Source: Bosea sp. 29B
GTDB taxonomy: Bacteria; Pseudomonadota; Alphaproteobacteria; Rhizobiales; Beijerinckiaceae
Assembly (NCBI RefSeq): GCF_902506165.1
Contig: NZ_LR733817.1
Location: 2,573,408 to 2,637,407 of the forward strand
DNA: 64,000 nt
Reading direction: 5' to 3'
The notes below the pieces were generated by a model. That model searched no databases. It was not told the DNA's origin and saw only the letters and a list, made by a program, of their open reading frames with translations. Shown here one piece after another: positions 52,401-61,252 of this stretch (the stretch's first letter is position 1; every line of letters begins with the position of its first letter). The position numbers and the translations under genes were made by a program.

Positions 52401-53156
52401 ATGGAACGCCGGACCTTCCTGACCCTGCTGGCCGGAGGCGCCGTCGCTGCGTCCGTATCGCCGGCCGCAGCCCAGTCCGTCCTCAAGGTCGGCTCGACGC
52501 CGACCGGCATGCCGTTCACTTTTCTCGACACCAAGACGAACACGATCGAAGGCGTGATGGTCGACCTGGTCAAGGCGATCGCCGCGGCCTCGGACCTCAA
52601 GGTCGAGGTCGAGGGCATGCAGTTCTCGACGCTGGTCGCCTCGCTCACCGCGAACAAGATCGATCTGATCTCGGCGGCGATGTACATCACCCCGGCCCGC
52701 AAGGAGGTGATCGACTTCTCCGACCCGATCTACACCTATGGCGAGGGCCTGCTGGTCCCCGCCTCCGACAAGAAGGACTATGTCGAGCTCGCCGACATGA
52801 AGGGCTACACGGTCGGCGCTCAGATCGGCACCGCCTATGTCGAGGCGCTGCAGAAGACCGGGCTCTTCCCTGAGGTGAAGCTCTACAAGACCTCGCCGGA
52901 CATCCTTGCAGACGTCAACGCCGGCCGCGTCCAGGCCGCTTTCGCCGACGCGCCGATCATGGCCTACACGTTGAAGCAGGGACAGTTTCCGAACGTCCGG
53001 CTCGTCAAGTCCTACAAGCCGATCATCACCGGGTCGGTCGGCATCGGCGTGCGCAAGAGCGACGGCGAACTGCTGAAGAAGGTCAATGCCGGTCTCGCCA
53101 AGGTCAAGGCCGACGGCACGCTCGACAAGATCCTGGCGAAATGGGGCCTGGAATAA
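52401..53156 (+). CDS. Polar amino-acid ABC transporter, periplasmic binding protein
   Basis: This 251-residue solute-binding protein of the family 3 type has a twin-arginine-like leader (MERRTFLTLLAGGAVAA) and cleavage after AAAQ. Two lobes follow, with GMPFTFLDTK, DLVKAIAAASDLKVEV and the family block DIDLISAAMYITPARKE near residue 90. AQIGTAYVEAL lies near residue 140. It captures an amino acid or related compound; the ligand cannot be read from sequence. It is the first gene of the operon, divergent from the XRE-cupin regulator. Confidence 0.93.
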   Translation: MERRTFLTLLAGGAVAASVSPAAAQSVLKVGSTPTGMPFTFLDTKTNTIEGVMVDLVKAIAAASDLKVEVEGMQFSTLVASLTANKIDLISAAMYITPARKEVIDFSDPIYTYGEGLLVPASDKKDYVELADMKGYTVGAQIGTAYVEALQKTGLFPEVKLYKTSPDILADVNAGRVQAAFADAPIMAYTLKQGQFPNVRLVKSYKPIITGSVGIGVRKSDGELLKKVNAGLAKVKADGTLDKILAKWGLE

Positions 53157-53250
53157 GCGCTCCCGTGGCATTCCGGCTTCGCCTCGCGGTCTGATCGACG
53201 AGGCGAGGCCGGCGGCGCTTCCGCGATCACACCGTCGAAACCGACCTCCG

Positions 53251-53913
53251 ATGCAATCCTTTCTGCGCGATGCCGCCCAGTTCCTGCCGCTGCTGCTGCA
53301 GGGGCTGAAGTTCACCATCCTCGTGACGCTCGGCTCGCTGGCGCTCTCCACCGTGCTCGGCCTGGTCTGGGCGCTGATGCGCGTCTCGGGCGTGGCGCCG
53401 CTGGTGCTGGTCGCCAAGCTCGTCGTCAACACGCTGCGCGGCATCCCGATCCTGGTGCAGCTCTTCTACATCTACTTCGTCTTCCCGGAGTTCGGTCTTG
53501 CGCTGACCGCGCTGCAGGCGGCGATCCTGGGCCTCGGCATCGCCTATTCCGCCTATCAATCCGAGAATTTCCGCGCCGGCATCGAGGCGATCGACCATGG
53601 CCAGGTCGAAGCGGCCCAGTCGATCGGCATGGGCTGGTTCCTGATGATGCGCCGGGTGATCCTGCCGCAGGCGGTCAAGGTCGTGCTGCCGCCCTATGGC
53701 AACATCATGATCATGATGCTGAAGGATTCCTCGCAGGCCTCGACCATCACTGTCGCGGAGCTGACGCTGCAGGGTTCGCTGCTGGCGTCCTCGACCTTCA
53801 AGAACATGACGGTCTACACGCTGGTCGCGCTGCTCTATCTCTCGATGAGCCTGCCGCTGATCGCCTTCGTCGGCTGGCTCGAACGCCGCTTCGGCAAGGG
53901 AGCCAGGCGATGA
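53251..53913 (+). CDS. Amino-acid ABC transporter permease
   Basis: This 220-residue inner-membrane permease of the HisM/GlnP type has about five helices. It carries the conserved cytoplasmic loop [23 protein letters not shown] (the EAA motif) near residue 130, which contacts the ATPase. An early [16 protein letters not shown] follows the first two helices, as is typical. Only one permease gene is present, so it may form a homodimer. ATG 53251 lies 94 bp after the binding-protein gene. Confidence 0.93.
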   Translation: MQSFLRDAAQFLPLLLQGLKFTILVTLGSLALSTVLGLVWALMRVSGVAPLVLVAKLVVNTLRGIPILVQLFYIYFVFPEFGLALTALQAAILGLGIAYSAYQSENFRAGIEAIDHGQVEAAQSIGMGWFLMMRRVILPQAVKVVLPPYGNIMIMMLKDSSQASTITVAELTLQGSLLASSTFKNMTVYTLVALLYLSMSLPLIAFVGWLERRFGKGARR

Positions 53914-54641
53914 TCGAGCTCTCCAGCGTCACCAAGAGCTTCGGCACCCATCAGGTGCTGAAGGGCATCACCGGTAGCGTCCAGCGTGGCGAGGTCGTCT
54001 GCCTGATCGGCCCCTCCGGCTCGGGCAAGTCGACTATCCTGCGCTGCATCAACGGGCTTGAATCCTATGATGGCGGCTCGATCACGGTCGATGGAGCGAA
54101 GGTCGACCGCGCCGATCGCTCGATCGTCGGCATCCGCACCGCCATGGCGATGGTGTTCCAGCGCTTCAACCTGTTCCCGCACCGGACCGCGCTCGAGAAC
54201 GTCGTCGAGGGGCCGATCCATGTGAAGAAGGAGCCGGCCGCGCAGGCCCTGGAGCGTGGGCGCGACCTGCTCGCCCGCGTCGGCCTCGCGGACAAGTTCG
54301 GTGCCTATCCGGCCCAGCTTTCCGGTGGCCAGATGCAGCGCGTCGCCATCGCCCGCGCGCTCGCCATGCAGCCCAAGGCGATCCTGTTCGACGAGCCGAC
54401 CTCGGCGCTTGATCCCGAGCTGGTCGGCGAGGTGCTCGGCGTGATGAAGAGCCTTGCCGAGGAGGGCATGACCATGCTGGTCGTGACCCATGAGATGGGC
54501 TTCGCGCGCGAGGTCGCCGACCGCGTGCTCTTCCTCGATGGTGGCGTCATCGTCGAGGAAGGCGCAGCCCGCGAGGTGCTGAGCGCGCCACGCAATCCGC
54601 GCACGCAGGACTTCCTGCGTCGCGTGCTCAAGCCGATCTGA
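53910..54641 (+). CDS. Amino-acid ABC transporter ATP-binding protein
   Basis: This 243-residue ATPase has Walker [10 protein letters not shown] near residue 34, the Q-loop in [11 protein letters not shown], and the signature [15 protein letters not shown] near residue 137. Walker B with catalytic Glu is [14 protein letters not shown] near 157, and the switch His is VVTHEM near 195. It is of the GlnQ/HisP polar amino-acid type. Its start overlaps the permease stop by 4 bp. Confidence 0.96.
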   Translation: MIELSSVTKSFGTHQVLKGITGSVQRGEVVCLIGPSGSGKSTILRCINGLESYDGGSITVDGAKVDRADRSIVGIRTAMAMVFQRFNLFPHRTALENVVEGPIHVKKEPAAQALERGRDLLARVGLADKFGAYPAQLSGGQMQRVAIARALAMQPKAILFDEPTSALDPELVGEVLGVMKSLAEEGMTMLVVTHEMGFAREVADRVLFLDGGVIVEEGAAREVLSAPRNPRTQDFLRRVLKPI

Positions 54642-54652
54642 AGGATATCGAG

Positions 54653-55954
54653 ATGGCAGAGCCTTTCCCGCTGCAGCCCGCGCTCTGGCACGCGACCGCT
54701 CCGGCCGCGCCGCTGACACCGCCGCTCGATGCGGATGCTCGGGCCGATGTCTGCATCGTCGGTGCCGGCTATGCCGGCCTCTCGACCGCGCTGCATCTCG
54801 CCGAGGCCGGCGTCTCGGTCGTCGTGCTGGAAGCGCGCGAACCGGGCTGGGGCGCGTCGGGCCGCAATGGCGGTCAGGTCATCCCCGGCATCAAATATGA
54901 TCCCAGCGAGATCGTCTCCAAATTCGGGGCCGAAGCGGGCGCTGCGCTGGTCTCCTTCGTCGGCTCGACCGCCGATCTCGTCTTCGGGCTGATCGAGAAG
55001 CACGGCATGGACGTGCCGTATCGCCGCGCCGGCTGGATCCAGGGCGCCCATACGCCCGCCATGGTCGAGACGGTCAAGCGCCGGGCCGAGCAGTGGACGA
55101 TGCGCGGCGTCGCGGCCCGCTTCCTCGATGCCGATGACGTCGGCCGCCTCCTCGGCACGGACCGCTATCTCGGTGGCTGGCTCGACCCGCGCGGCGGCGG
55201 CGTCCAGCCGCTCGCCTATGCCCGCGGCATTGCCCGCGCCGCGCAGAAGGCGGGCGCTGTGATCCACGGCCAGAGCCCGGTGACCGGCCTTCGTCGCGAT
55301 GGCGGCAACTGGGTCGTGCGCACCGCCCAGGGGGGCAGCGTCACCGCACCGCGCGTGGTGATCGCGACCAACGGCTATACCGGCGACCTGATCCCGAAGC
55401 TGCGCCAGACGGTGATCCGGCCGAACTCCTTCATCGTCGCGACCGAGCCGCTCTCCGACAATCTCGCCGGCACGATCCTGCCGGAGGGGCAGGTCACCTC
55501 CGACACCCGCCAGTTGTTGCTCTATTTCCGCAAGGACCACACCAATCGCCTGCTGATGGGTGGGCGCGGGCCCTTCCGCGAGCCGCAGGGCGTCGCCGAC
55601 TGGGCCCATCTCGAGCGGGTCGTCGGCAAGATGTACCCGCAGGCGAAGGGGCTGCGCTTCGAGTATCGCTGGTGCGGCCGCGTCGCGCTCACCCGCGATT
55701 TCCTGCCGCATCTGCACGAGCCGGAACCCGGCCTGCTTGTCGACATCGGCTGCATGGGCCGCGGCGTCGGCCTGCAGACCGCGATGGGCAGAGCGATGGC
55801 GCAGTATATCTCGACCGGCGACAGAGCGAGCCTGCCTTTCCCGGTGACGTCGATCACGCCGCTGCCGCTGCACGCGCTGAACGAGCTCTATGTCTCCGCC
55901 ATCATCGCCTGGTACCGCCTGACCGATGGCGGCATGAAGGACCGCGCCGCTTGA
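54653..55954 (+). CDS. FAD-dependent oxidoreductase (DadA/PuuB-like)
   Basis: This 433-residue DAO-family flavoenzyme has a dinucleotide fold VCIVGAGYAGLSTALHLAEAG near residue 32. An ARxxGWGASGRNGGQVIPG segment near residue 65 is typical of PuuB/DadA-like amine or amino-acid oxidases. The C-terminal FAD block is DIGCMGRGVGLQTAMGRAMA near 365. It is likely to oxidise the amine or D-amino acid taken up by the transporter just upstream (11 bp gap); the exact substrate is unknown. An XRE-cupin regulator at the head of the operon strengthens a PuuB-like reading. Confidence 0.92.
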   Translation: MAEPFPLQPALWHATAPAAPLTPPLDADARADVCIVGAGYAGLSTALHLAEAGVSVVVLEAREPGWGASGRNGGQVIPGIKYDPSEIVSKFGAEAGAALVSFVGSTADLVFGLIEKHGMDVPYRRAGWIQGAHTPAMVETVKRRAEQWTMRGVAARFLDADDVGRLLGTDRYLGGWLDPRGGGVQPLAYARGIARAAQKAGAVIHGQSPVTGLRRDGGNWVVRTAQGGSVTAPRVVIATNGYTGDLIPKLRQTVIRPNSFIVATEPLSDNLAGTILPEGQVTSDTRQLLLYFRKDHTNRLLMGGRGPFREPQGVADWAHLERVVGKMYPQAKGLRFEYRWCGRVALTRDFLPHLHEPEPGLLVDIGCMGRGVGLQTAMGRAMAQYISTGDRASLPFPVTSITPLPLHALNELYVSAIIAWYRLTDGGMKDRAA

Positions 55955-55985
55955 CCGGCGCCTGTTCCTGACGCACGGCGAGGGC

Positions 55986-57530
55986 ATGAGCATCGTCCTC
56001 GCCTGCGATCTCGGCGGCACCTCCTTCCGCGCTGCCCTTGTCGATGACACCGGCGCCATCCGCGCCCAGCACGCCATTGCCGGGCCGGTGAGCCGTGACG
56101 ATCGCTTGGGTGCTTCCGAGATCGAGCCGGATGCCTGGTGGACCCTGCTGGTCGAGGCTTGTGCCAGACTGGCAGCCGAGGCACCGGCACTGTTCGATGC
56201 AATCGAGGCCGTCGCGATCTGCGGCGTCACCCGCACGCAAGTTTTCCTCGGCGGGGATGGCCGGTCGCTGCGCCCGACGATGACCTGGAAGGATACGCGT
56301 GCCGACGCGCTCGCGGTGCGTCTGCGCGAGCGGCTCGATCCTGCCCATCCCGAGAACGCCGCGGTGAATGCCTTCCATCCACTCGCCCGCCTCGCCTGGC
56401 TGCGCGAGCAAGAGCAGGAGGCTTTTGGCAAGCTCGCCTGCCTGCTCGAGCCGAAGGACTATCTGAATTTCCGCCTGACTGGCCGACGGGCCAGCGATCC
56501 CGTCTCGATGGCGCGCTTGCTGGCTGCGGCCGCCTCGCATGACGGCCGCGGTCTGCTGGCGGCAGCCGGCATTCCCGCTTCGATCCTGCCGGAGATGCTG
56601 GAGCCTTGGGATGAGGTTGCCCCGGTCGAGTCCGGCCTGCCTGCGCCGCTTGGTCGCCTCGCCGGCAAACCGGTGTTCTGCGCCTCTAACGATACCTGGG
56701 CGGCGGTTGTCGGCCTCGGCGCGATGCGCGAGGGTTTCGCCTACAACATTTCCGGCACCACCGAGGTGCTCGGTGTGGTCGGCCGCGAACCGGCACGGGC
56801 GGAAGGCCTGCTCACCGTCGATTGGCGCGGCCTGTTCCAGCTCGGCGGCCCCAGCCAGACCGGCGCTGACACCGTCTCCTGGCTGCTGGCGCTGCTCGGG
56901 CGCGATGGGGCGGCGGTGGGGCAGGAGATCGATGCCCTGCTTTCGCGGCAACGCGACTCGCAGCCGCTGCTCTTCCTGCCCTATCTCCAGGGCGAGCGCG
57001 TGCCCTATTGGGACCCGTCCTTGCGTGGTGCCCTCATCGGCCTGAACCGTCGGCATGAGCCGACCGATCTCGCCTATGCCGTGCTGGAGGGCGTCGCCTG
57101 CCTCAACCGGATCGTACTGGAGCGGGCCGAAACCGCGCTCGGGCGGGAAGCGAGCGAGATCCGCTTCGGCGGCGGGGCAGCGGCCAATCCGGTCTGGAGC
57201 CAGATCAAGGCCGATCTCTGCGGCCGGCCCGTCGTCGTCGCGGCCTCCCGGGAGCCGGGCCTGCTCGGTGCGGCGATCATTGCCTTCGCGGGGCTCGGCC
57301 GTTTCGCCTCCCTTGCCGACGCGCAGCAGGCGCTCGTCACCGTTGCCCGCCGCTTCGAGCCCGATCCCGCGCGCAAACCGGTCTATGACGTGCTCTTCTC
57401 CTTGTTTCGCCGGGCCGAGGCTGCGCTGGCGCCGATCTCGCGCGATCTCGTCGCTGGCGCTCATGAGAGCGGGGCGCTTGCCGATCTCGCGCGCCATGCG
57501 TCTGCGGCCACGAGCCTGCACGCCGATTGA
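55986..57530 (+). CDS. FGGY-family carbohydrate kinase (xylulokinase-like)
   Basis: This 514-residue sugar kinase has an N-terminal ACDLGGTSFRAALVD phosphate loop and a TMTWKDTRA substrate segment near 100. A mid-domain YNISGTTEVLG lies near 258. The FGGY signature region FLPYLQGERVPYWDPSLRG is near 335, and the C-terminal adenosine loop IRFGGGAAANPVWSQIKAD is near 393. The sugar is not determinable; relatives phosphorylate xylulose, gluconate or glycerol. It follows the FAD oxidoreductase by 31 bp and precedes an SDR and a sugar ABC transporter. Confidence 0.92.
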   Translation: MSIVLACDLGGTSFRAALVDDTGAIRAQHAIAGPVSRDDRLGASEIEPDAWWTLLVEACARLAAEAPALFDAIEAVAICGVTRTQVFLGGDGRSLRPTMTWKDTRADALAVRLRERLDPAHPENAAVNAFHPLARLAWLREQEQEAFGKLACLLEPKDYLNFRLTGRRASDPVSMARLLAAAASHDGRGLLAAAGIPASILPEMLEPWDEVAPVESGLPAPLGRLAGKPVFCASNDTWAAVVGLGAMREGFAYNISGTTEVLGVVGREPARAEGLLTVDWRGLFQLGGPSQTGADTVSWLLALLGRDGAAVGQEIDALLSRQRDSQPLLFLPYLQGERVPYWDPSLRGALIGLNRRHEPTDLAYAVLEGVACLNRIVLERAETALGREASEIRFGGGAAANPVWSQIKADLCGRPVVVAASREPGLLGAAIIAFAGLGRFASLADAQQALVTVARRFEPDPARKPVYDVLFSLFRRAEAALAPISRDLVAGAHESGALADLARHASAATSLHAD

Positions 57531-57651
57531 CGTTGCGGCTGAGGAGCTTGCGCCTTACCCAGATGGAACCAATCTCCAGAGAGAGGTCCATGCCGCGTCC
57601 CTGTCGCGCTGTAGCGTTTCGTTTCTCTCCGGTCGTCGGCAGGGCCGGCTG

Positions 57652-58431
57652 ATGCCGAAGCCCGTCACCCTCATCACCGGTGCTTCCGGCGGCATCGGCG
57701 GCGCGCTCGCGATGACGCTGGCCCCGGCGCATAGGCTCGTTCTCTCCGGGCTGGAGGGAGGCCCGCTGCTCGAACTCGCGGACCGCTTGCAAGCTGATGG
57801 TGCCGATGTCGCCGCCATGACCGGCGATGTCCGCGACCGCGACCTTGCCGGCGCGCTGGTCGAGCTGGCCGTGGAGCGCTTCGGTCGCCTCGACAATCTG
57901 GTCACAGGTGCCGGGGCTTCGCGCCCGGTGCCGATGGTCGAGATGGAGGACGAGGAGTGGGACAAGCTCGTCGACATCAACCTCTCGGCTGTCTTCCGCG
58001 TCTCCAAGGCCGCCGCCAGGCGGATGATCGAGCAAAGCGAGGGCGGCGCCATCGTCCACATTTCCTCGATCGCCCATAGCAATGGCGGGGCGAACCTCGC
58101 CTATGGCTCGGCGAAGGGTGGCGTCGCGACGCTGACCTATGGCATGGCCCAGCAGCTCGGGCGTCATGCCATCCGCGTCAACGCGGTCGCGCCGGGGATC
58201 ATCGACACGCCGATGGTGCGTGGCGGCTTCGCCAGTCAGTTCAACGCGCTGGTCGAGGGCGCCTCGCTGCGCACTCCGCTCGGTCGCCTCGGCCGTCCCG
58301 AGGATGTCGCGGGGGTCATCGCCTTCCTGCTCTCGCCGGCTGCCGCCTTCGTCACCGGCGCGCTGCTCCCGGTCACCGGCGGCATCGAGATCCTCTCGCC
58401 GATCTCGGCGATCGCCAAGGGAACTGCCTGA
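57652..58431 (+). CDS. Short-chain dehydrogenase/reductase
   Basis: This 259-residue SDR has TGASGGIGGALA near residue 9 for the cofactor, a TGAGAS (NAG-type) turn near 84, and catalytic Ser in HISSIAH near 137. The YGSAKGG (YxxxK) motif is near 150 and PGIIDTPMV near 183. It probably oxidises or reduces a sugar or polyol in the pathway served by the flanking kinase and transporter. ATG 57652 follows a 121-bp gap after the kinase and ends 2 bp before the permease gene. Confidence 0.93.
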   Translation: MPKPVTLITGASGGIGGALAMTLAPAHRLVLSGLEGGPLLELADRLQADGADVAAMTGDVRDRDLAGALVELAVERFGRLDNLVTGAGASRPVPMVEMEDEEWDKLVDINLSAVFRVSKAAARRMIEQSEGGAIVHISSIAHSNGGANLAYGSAKGGVATLTYGMAQQLGRHAIRVNAVAPGIIDTPMVRGGFASQFNALVEGASLRTPLGRLGRPEDVAGVIAFLLSPAAAFVTGALLPVTGGIEILSPISAIAKGTA

Positions 58432-58433
58432 CG

Positions 58434-59375
58434 ATGCGCGAGATCATCGGCCGCTACGGCACCGCGCTCGCCGGCCTCGTCCTGATCGCCTTCTTCGTCG
58501 CCTTCGCGCCGAATTTCGCGACGACGATGAACATCGTCAACGTGCTGAAGGATACCAGCTTTCTCGCCATCCTGGCGCTCGGCTTCACGCTCGCCCTGAT
58601 CGTCTCCGAGCTTGACCTCTCGATCGCCGAGGTCGCGAGCCTGTCGGCCGTCGTCACCGGCTGGCTGATCCAGGGCCAGCAGCACCCGGCGCTCGCTGTC
58701 ACTGCAGGGCTGCTGGTCGGCCTCCTCTGCGGCGCGGCCAATGGTTATGGCGTCACGGTGCTGCGCGTGCCTTCGCTGATCATGACGCTCGGCACGGCCG
58801 CGATAGCGCGGGGCTTCGCGTTCATGATCACGCAGGGCGTCGCCTTCGTCGGGCGCTGGCCGGTCTCGTTCACCGGGCTTGCGCGTGGCACGAGCTTCGA
58901 CATCCCCAATCTCGTGCTCTGGCTCACCGCCGTCACGCTCGTGACCTATGGCCTGATCAAATGGACCCGCACCGGCGCCCATATGGTCGCGACCGGCGAG
59001 GCCGACGAGGCGGCTCGGCTCTCCGGCATCGCCACCAGCAGGATGAAGCGCATCGGCCTGTTGCTGACCGGGCTCTGTGCCGGCATCGCCGCCGTGCTGC
59101 TCGCCGCCAACCTGTCCTCGGCAGCGCCGAACATGGCGGGCGACTACCTGCTCTATGCCATCGCTGCCGTGCTGCTGGGGATGACCATGTTCGAGCCCGG
59201 CAAGCCCAATATCCCCGGCACCGTCTTCGCCGCGCTGGTCCTGAAGGTGCTTGGCAACGGCTTGGTGCTGATGGGCGCAGCCTATTACGTTCAGGACATC
59301 GTTCTCGGCGTCATCATCATCGGCTCGGTCGCCTTCTCGGCCAGCGCGTTGAAGAAGGCGGCGTTCAAGGTCTGA
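58434..59375 (+). CDS. Ribose-type ABC transporter permease
   Basis: This 313-residue membrane protein of the RbsC/AraH class has about eight to ten helices. Typical segments are FLAILALGFTLALIVSELDLSIAEVASL near residue 42, GLLCGAANGYGVTVLRVPSLIMTLGTAAIARG near 100, and NIPGTVFAALVLKVLGNGL near 255. It begins 2 bp after the SDR stop and precedes the binding-protein gene by 33 bp, so it is part of one sugar or polyol uptake operon. Confidence 0.93.
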   Translation: MREIIGRYGTALAGLVLIAFFVAFAPNFATTMNIVNVLKDTSFLAILALGFTLALIVSELDLSIAEVASLSAVVTGWLIQGQQHPALAVTAGLLVGLLCGAANGYGVTVLRVPSLIMTLGTAAIARGFAFMITQGVAFVGRWPVSFTGLARGTSFDIPNLVLWLTAVTLVTYGLIKWTRTGAHMVATGEADEAARLSGIATSRMKRIGLLLTGLCAGIAAVLLAANLSSAAPNMAGDYLLYAIAAVLLGMTMFEPGKPNIPGTVFAALVLKVLGNGLVLMGAAYYVQDIVLGVIIIGSVAFSASALKKAAFKV

Positions 59376-59408
59376 CAGTTCACAACGACAACGAGGGGAG
59401 AGGTCGTC

Positions 59409-60350
59409 ATGGTCGGTTTGAGGAAGGTTCTGCTGGCGGCCGCCGCCGTCGTCGCGATGGCTCAGGGGGCGCAGGCCTTCGAGCTCGGCGTCATCGGCTT
59501 CCAGTTCTCGTCAGAGACGCATGCCCGCGTCGCCAACGCCGCCGCCGCGGCGGCCAAGGCCAAAGGCTGGAACGTAACGCTGCTGAACTCGGAAGGGGCG
59601 CTGCCCAAGCATGCCGAGCAGTTCGACGCGCTGATCGCCAAGAAGGTCGATGCGATCATCATCGCCATGGGCAAGCCGGTCGAGGCCGACGCCCAGTTCA
59701 AGGCTGCCAAGGACGCCAAGATCCCGGTGATCACCGTGCAGTCGGGTGCGAGCCCGCACGCGCTCTTCGACATCCAGACCAATGAGTACAAGGTCGGCGC
59801 CGAGGCCGCGCTCTATCTGCTCGGCCAGCTCGGCTATCAGGGCAATATCGTCACCGCCCGCTTCGACCTCAACGTCGCCTCGCGTATCCGCGGCAAGCTG
59901 CTCGACAATGTGCTCTCCGAGAACCAGGCGGTGAAGGAGCTCGGCAAGTTCTCGATGGCCCGCACCCAGAGCTGGCGCGACGATGTCCGCGCCGGCATGC
60001 AGGCGCTGCTGCTGCAGAACCAGGGCAAGATCAACGGCATCTGGGCCTCGTTCGACGGCCAGGCCTACATCATCGACGACCTGCTGCAGGCTCAGGGTGT
60101 GAAGAAGGGTCAGATCCCGCTGGTCTCGGTCGATGGCGGCAAGGAGACCTATGCCCGTATCGCCGACCCGGCCTCGACCTTCACCGCCACCGTCTCGATC
60201 CCGTTCGAGGAGATGGGCAAGCAGGCGGTCGACGCGATCCAGACGATCGTCGTTGACAAGAAGCCGAAGGAGACGATCACCTCCGGTCCCTATCTCTTCA
60301 CCGATGCCGTGCTGGTCGACAAGAATAACGTCCAGCAGTTCCTGAAGTGA
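59409..60350 (+). CDS. Ribose-type ABC transporter binding protein
   Basis: This 313-residue periplasmic protein of the RbsB fold has a signal peptide (LLAAAAVVAMAQGAQA) and ELGVIGFQFSSETH as the first strand. The typical middle is KKVDAIIIAMGKPVEA and AKIPVITVQSGA, with a hinge NGIWASFDGQAYIIDDLL near 215. The ligand is unknown but should be a sugar, polyol or nucleoside-like compound. A nucleoside hydrolase nearby makes ribonucleoside-related transport one option. A palindromic repeat follows the gene. Confidence 0.92.
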   Translation: MVGLRKVLLAAAAVVAMAQGAQAFELGVIGFQFSSETHARVANAAAAAAKAKGWNVTLLNSEGALPKHAEQFDALIAKKVDAIIIAMGKPVEADAQFKAAKDAKIPVITVQSGASPHALFDIQTNEYKVGAEAALYLLGQLGYQGNIVTARFDLNVASRIRGKLLDNVLSENQAVKELGKFSMARTQSWRDDVRAGMQALLLQNQGKINGIWASFDGQAYIIDDLLQAQGVKKGQIPLVSVDGGKETYARIADPASTFTATVSIPFEEMGKQAVDAIQTIVVDKKPKETITSGPYLFTDAVLVDKNNVQQFLK

Positions 60351-60371
60351 GGGGCGAACCGGCCACCGTTG

Positions 60372-60464
60372 CGTCATGGTCGGGCTTGTCCCGACCATCC
60401 ACGTCTTCGTTGGTCGAAGGCCGTGTTCAAGACGTGGATGCTCGCCACAAGGGCGAGCATGACG
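60372..60464. repeat. Dispersed palindromic repeat
   Basis: About 93 bp start with CGTCATG and end with CATGACG; inner arms CATCCACGTCTT and AAGACGTGGATG also pair. A GGTCGGGCTTGTCCCGACC hairpin lies on the left side. This is the common CGTCATGGxCGGGCTTGTCCC repeat of Hyphomicrobiales intergenic regions. It lies between the binding-protein and ATPase genes. Confidence 0.85.
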
Positions 60465-60489
60465 GGCAGTGCTTCCGGAGCCAGCTGCG

Positions 60490-61251
60490 ATGACCGCCAC
60501 ACCCCTCCTGTCGCTCCGCGGCATCGGCAAGGCTTACGGCCCGGTCGTGGCGGTGCGCGAGGTCGATCTCGACATTTATTCCGGCGAAGTCGTCGCCATC
60601 TGTGGTGACAACGGCGCCGGCAAGTCGAGCCTGATCAAGGTGATTTCCGGCGCCGAGGAGGCGACCTCGGGCACGCTTCAGATGCGCGGCAAGGAGGTCA
60701 TCTTCGCCTCGCCGCATGATGCGCTCAGCCATGGCGTCGCGACGATTTACCAGGATCTAGCCCTAGCTCCGCGGCTCTCGATCGCTCAGAACGTCTTCAT
60801 GGGCTCGGAGCTGACGCGACCGTTGCTGCTGCCCTTCCTGCGCGTGCTCGACAAGAAGCGGATGGCGCTGGAGGCGCGCGGCTTCCTCAAGCAGCTCTCG
60901 GTGACGGTCGAGGACATGGACCGGCCGGTCGAGCGGCTCTCGGGTGGCCAGCGCCAGGCGGTGGCGATCTCGCGGGCGCTGCGCTGGAAGGCCGAGATCA
61001 TCATCATGGACGAGCCGACGGCGGCGCTTGGCGTCAAGGAGACCGCTCTCGTGCTCGACCTGATCCGTAAGCTCAAGGCCGACGGCAGGACGGTGCTGCT
61101 GATCAGCCACAATATGCGCGACGTGGTCGCGCTCGCCGATCGCGTCGTCATCATGGGCGCCGGCCGCAAATACGTCGACCAGCCGCTCGGCGATCTCAGC
61201 GCCGACGATCTCAGCCACATGATCATGGCCGGCAACGCCAGGGCGGCCTGA
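60490..61251 (+). CDS. Sugar ABC transporter ATP-binding protein (single domain)
   Basis: This 253-residue ATPase has Walker A GDNGAGKSSLIK near residue 40, a YQDLALAPRLS Q-loop, and the signature RLSGGQRQAVAISRAL near 150. Walker B is IIIMDEPTAALGV near 171, followed by the His switch LLISHNM near 203. It has one nucleotide-binding domain, unlike the double-domain RbsA (about 500 residues), as in FrcA-like systems. ATG 60490 has GGAG at 9-bp spacing; a GTG 21 bp upstream is less likely. Confidence 0.93.
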   Translation: MTATPLLSLRGIGKAYGPVVAVREVDLDIYSGEVVAICGDNGAGKSSLIKVISGAEEATSGTLQMRGKEVIFASPHDALSHGVATIYQDLALAPRLSIAQNVFMGSELTRPLLLPFLRVLDKKRMALEARGFLKQLSVTVEDMDRPVERLSGGQRQAVAISRALRWKAEIIIMDEPTAALGVKETALVLDLIRKLKADGRTVLLISHNMRDVVALADRVVIMGAGRKYVDQPLGDLSADDLSHMIMAGNARAA

Positions 61252-61252
61252 G

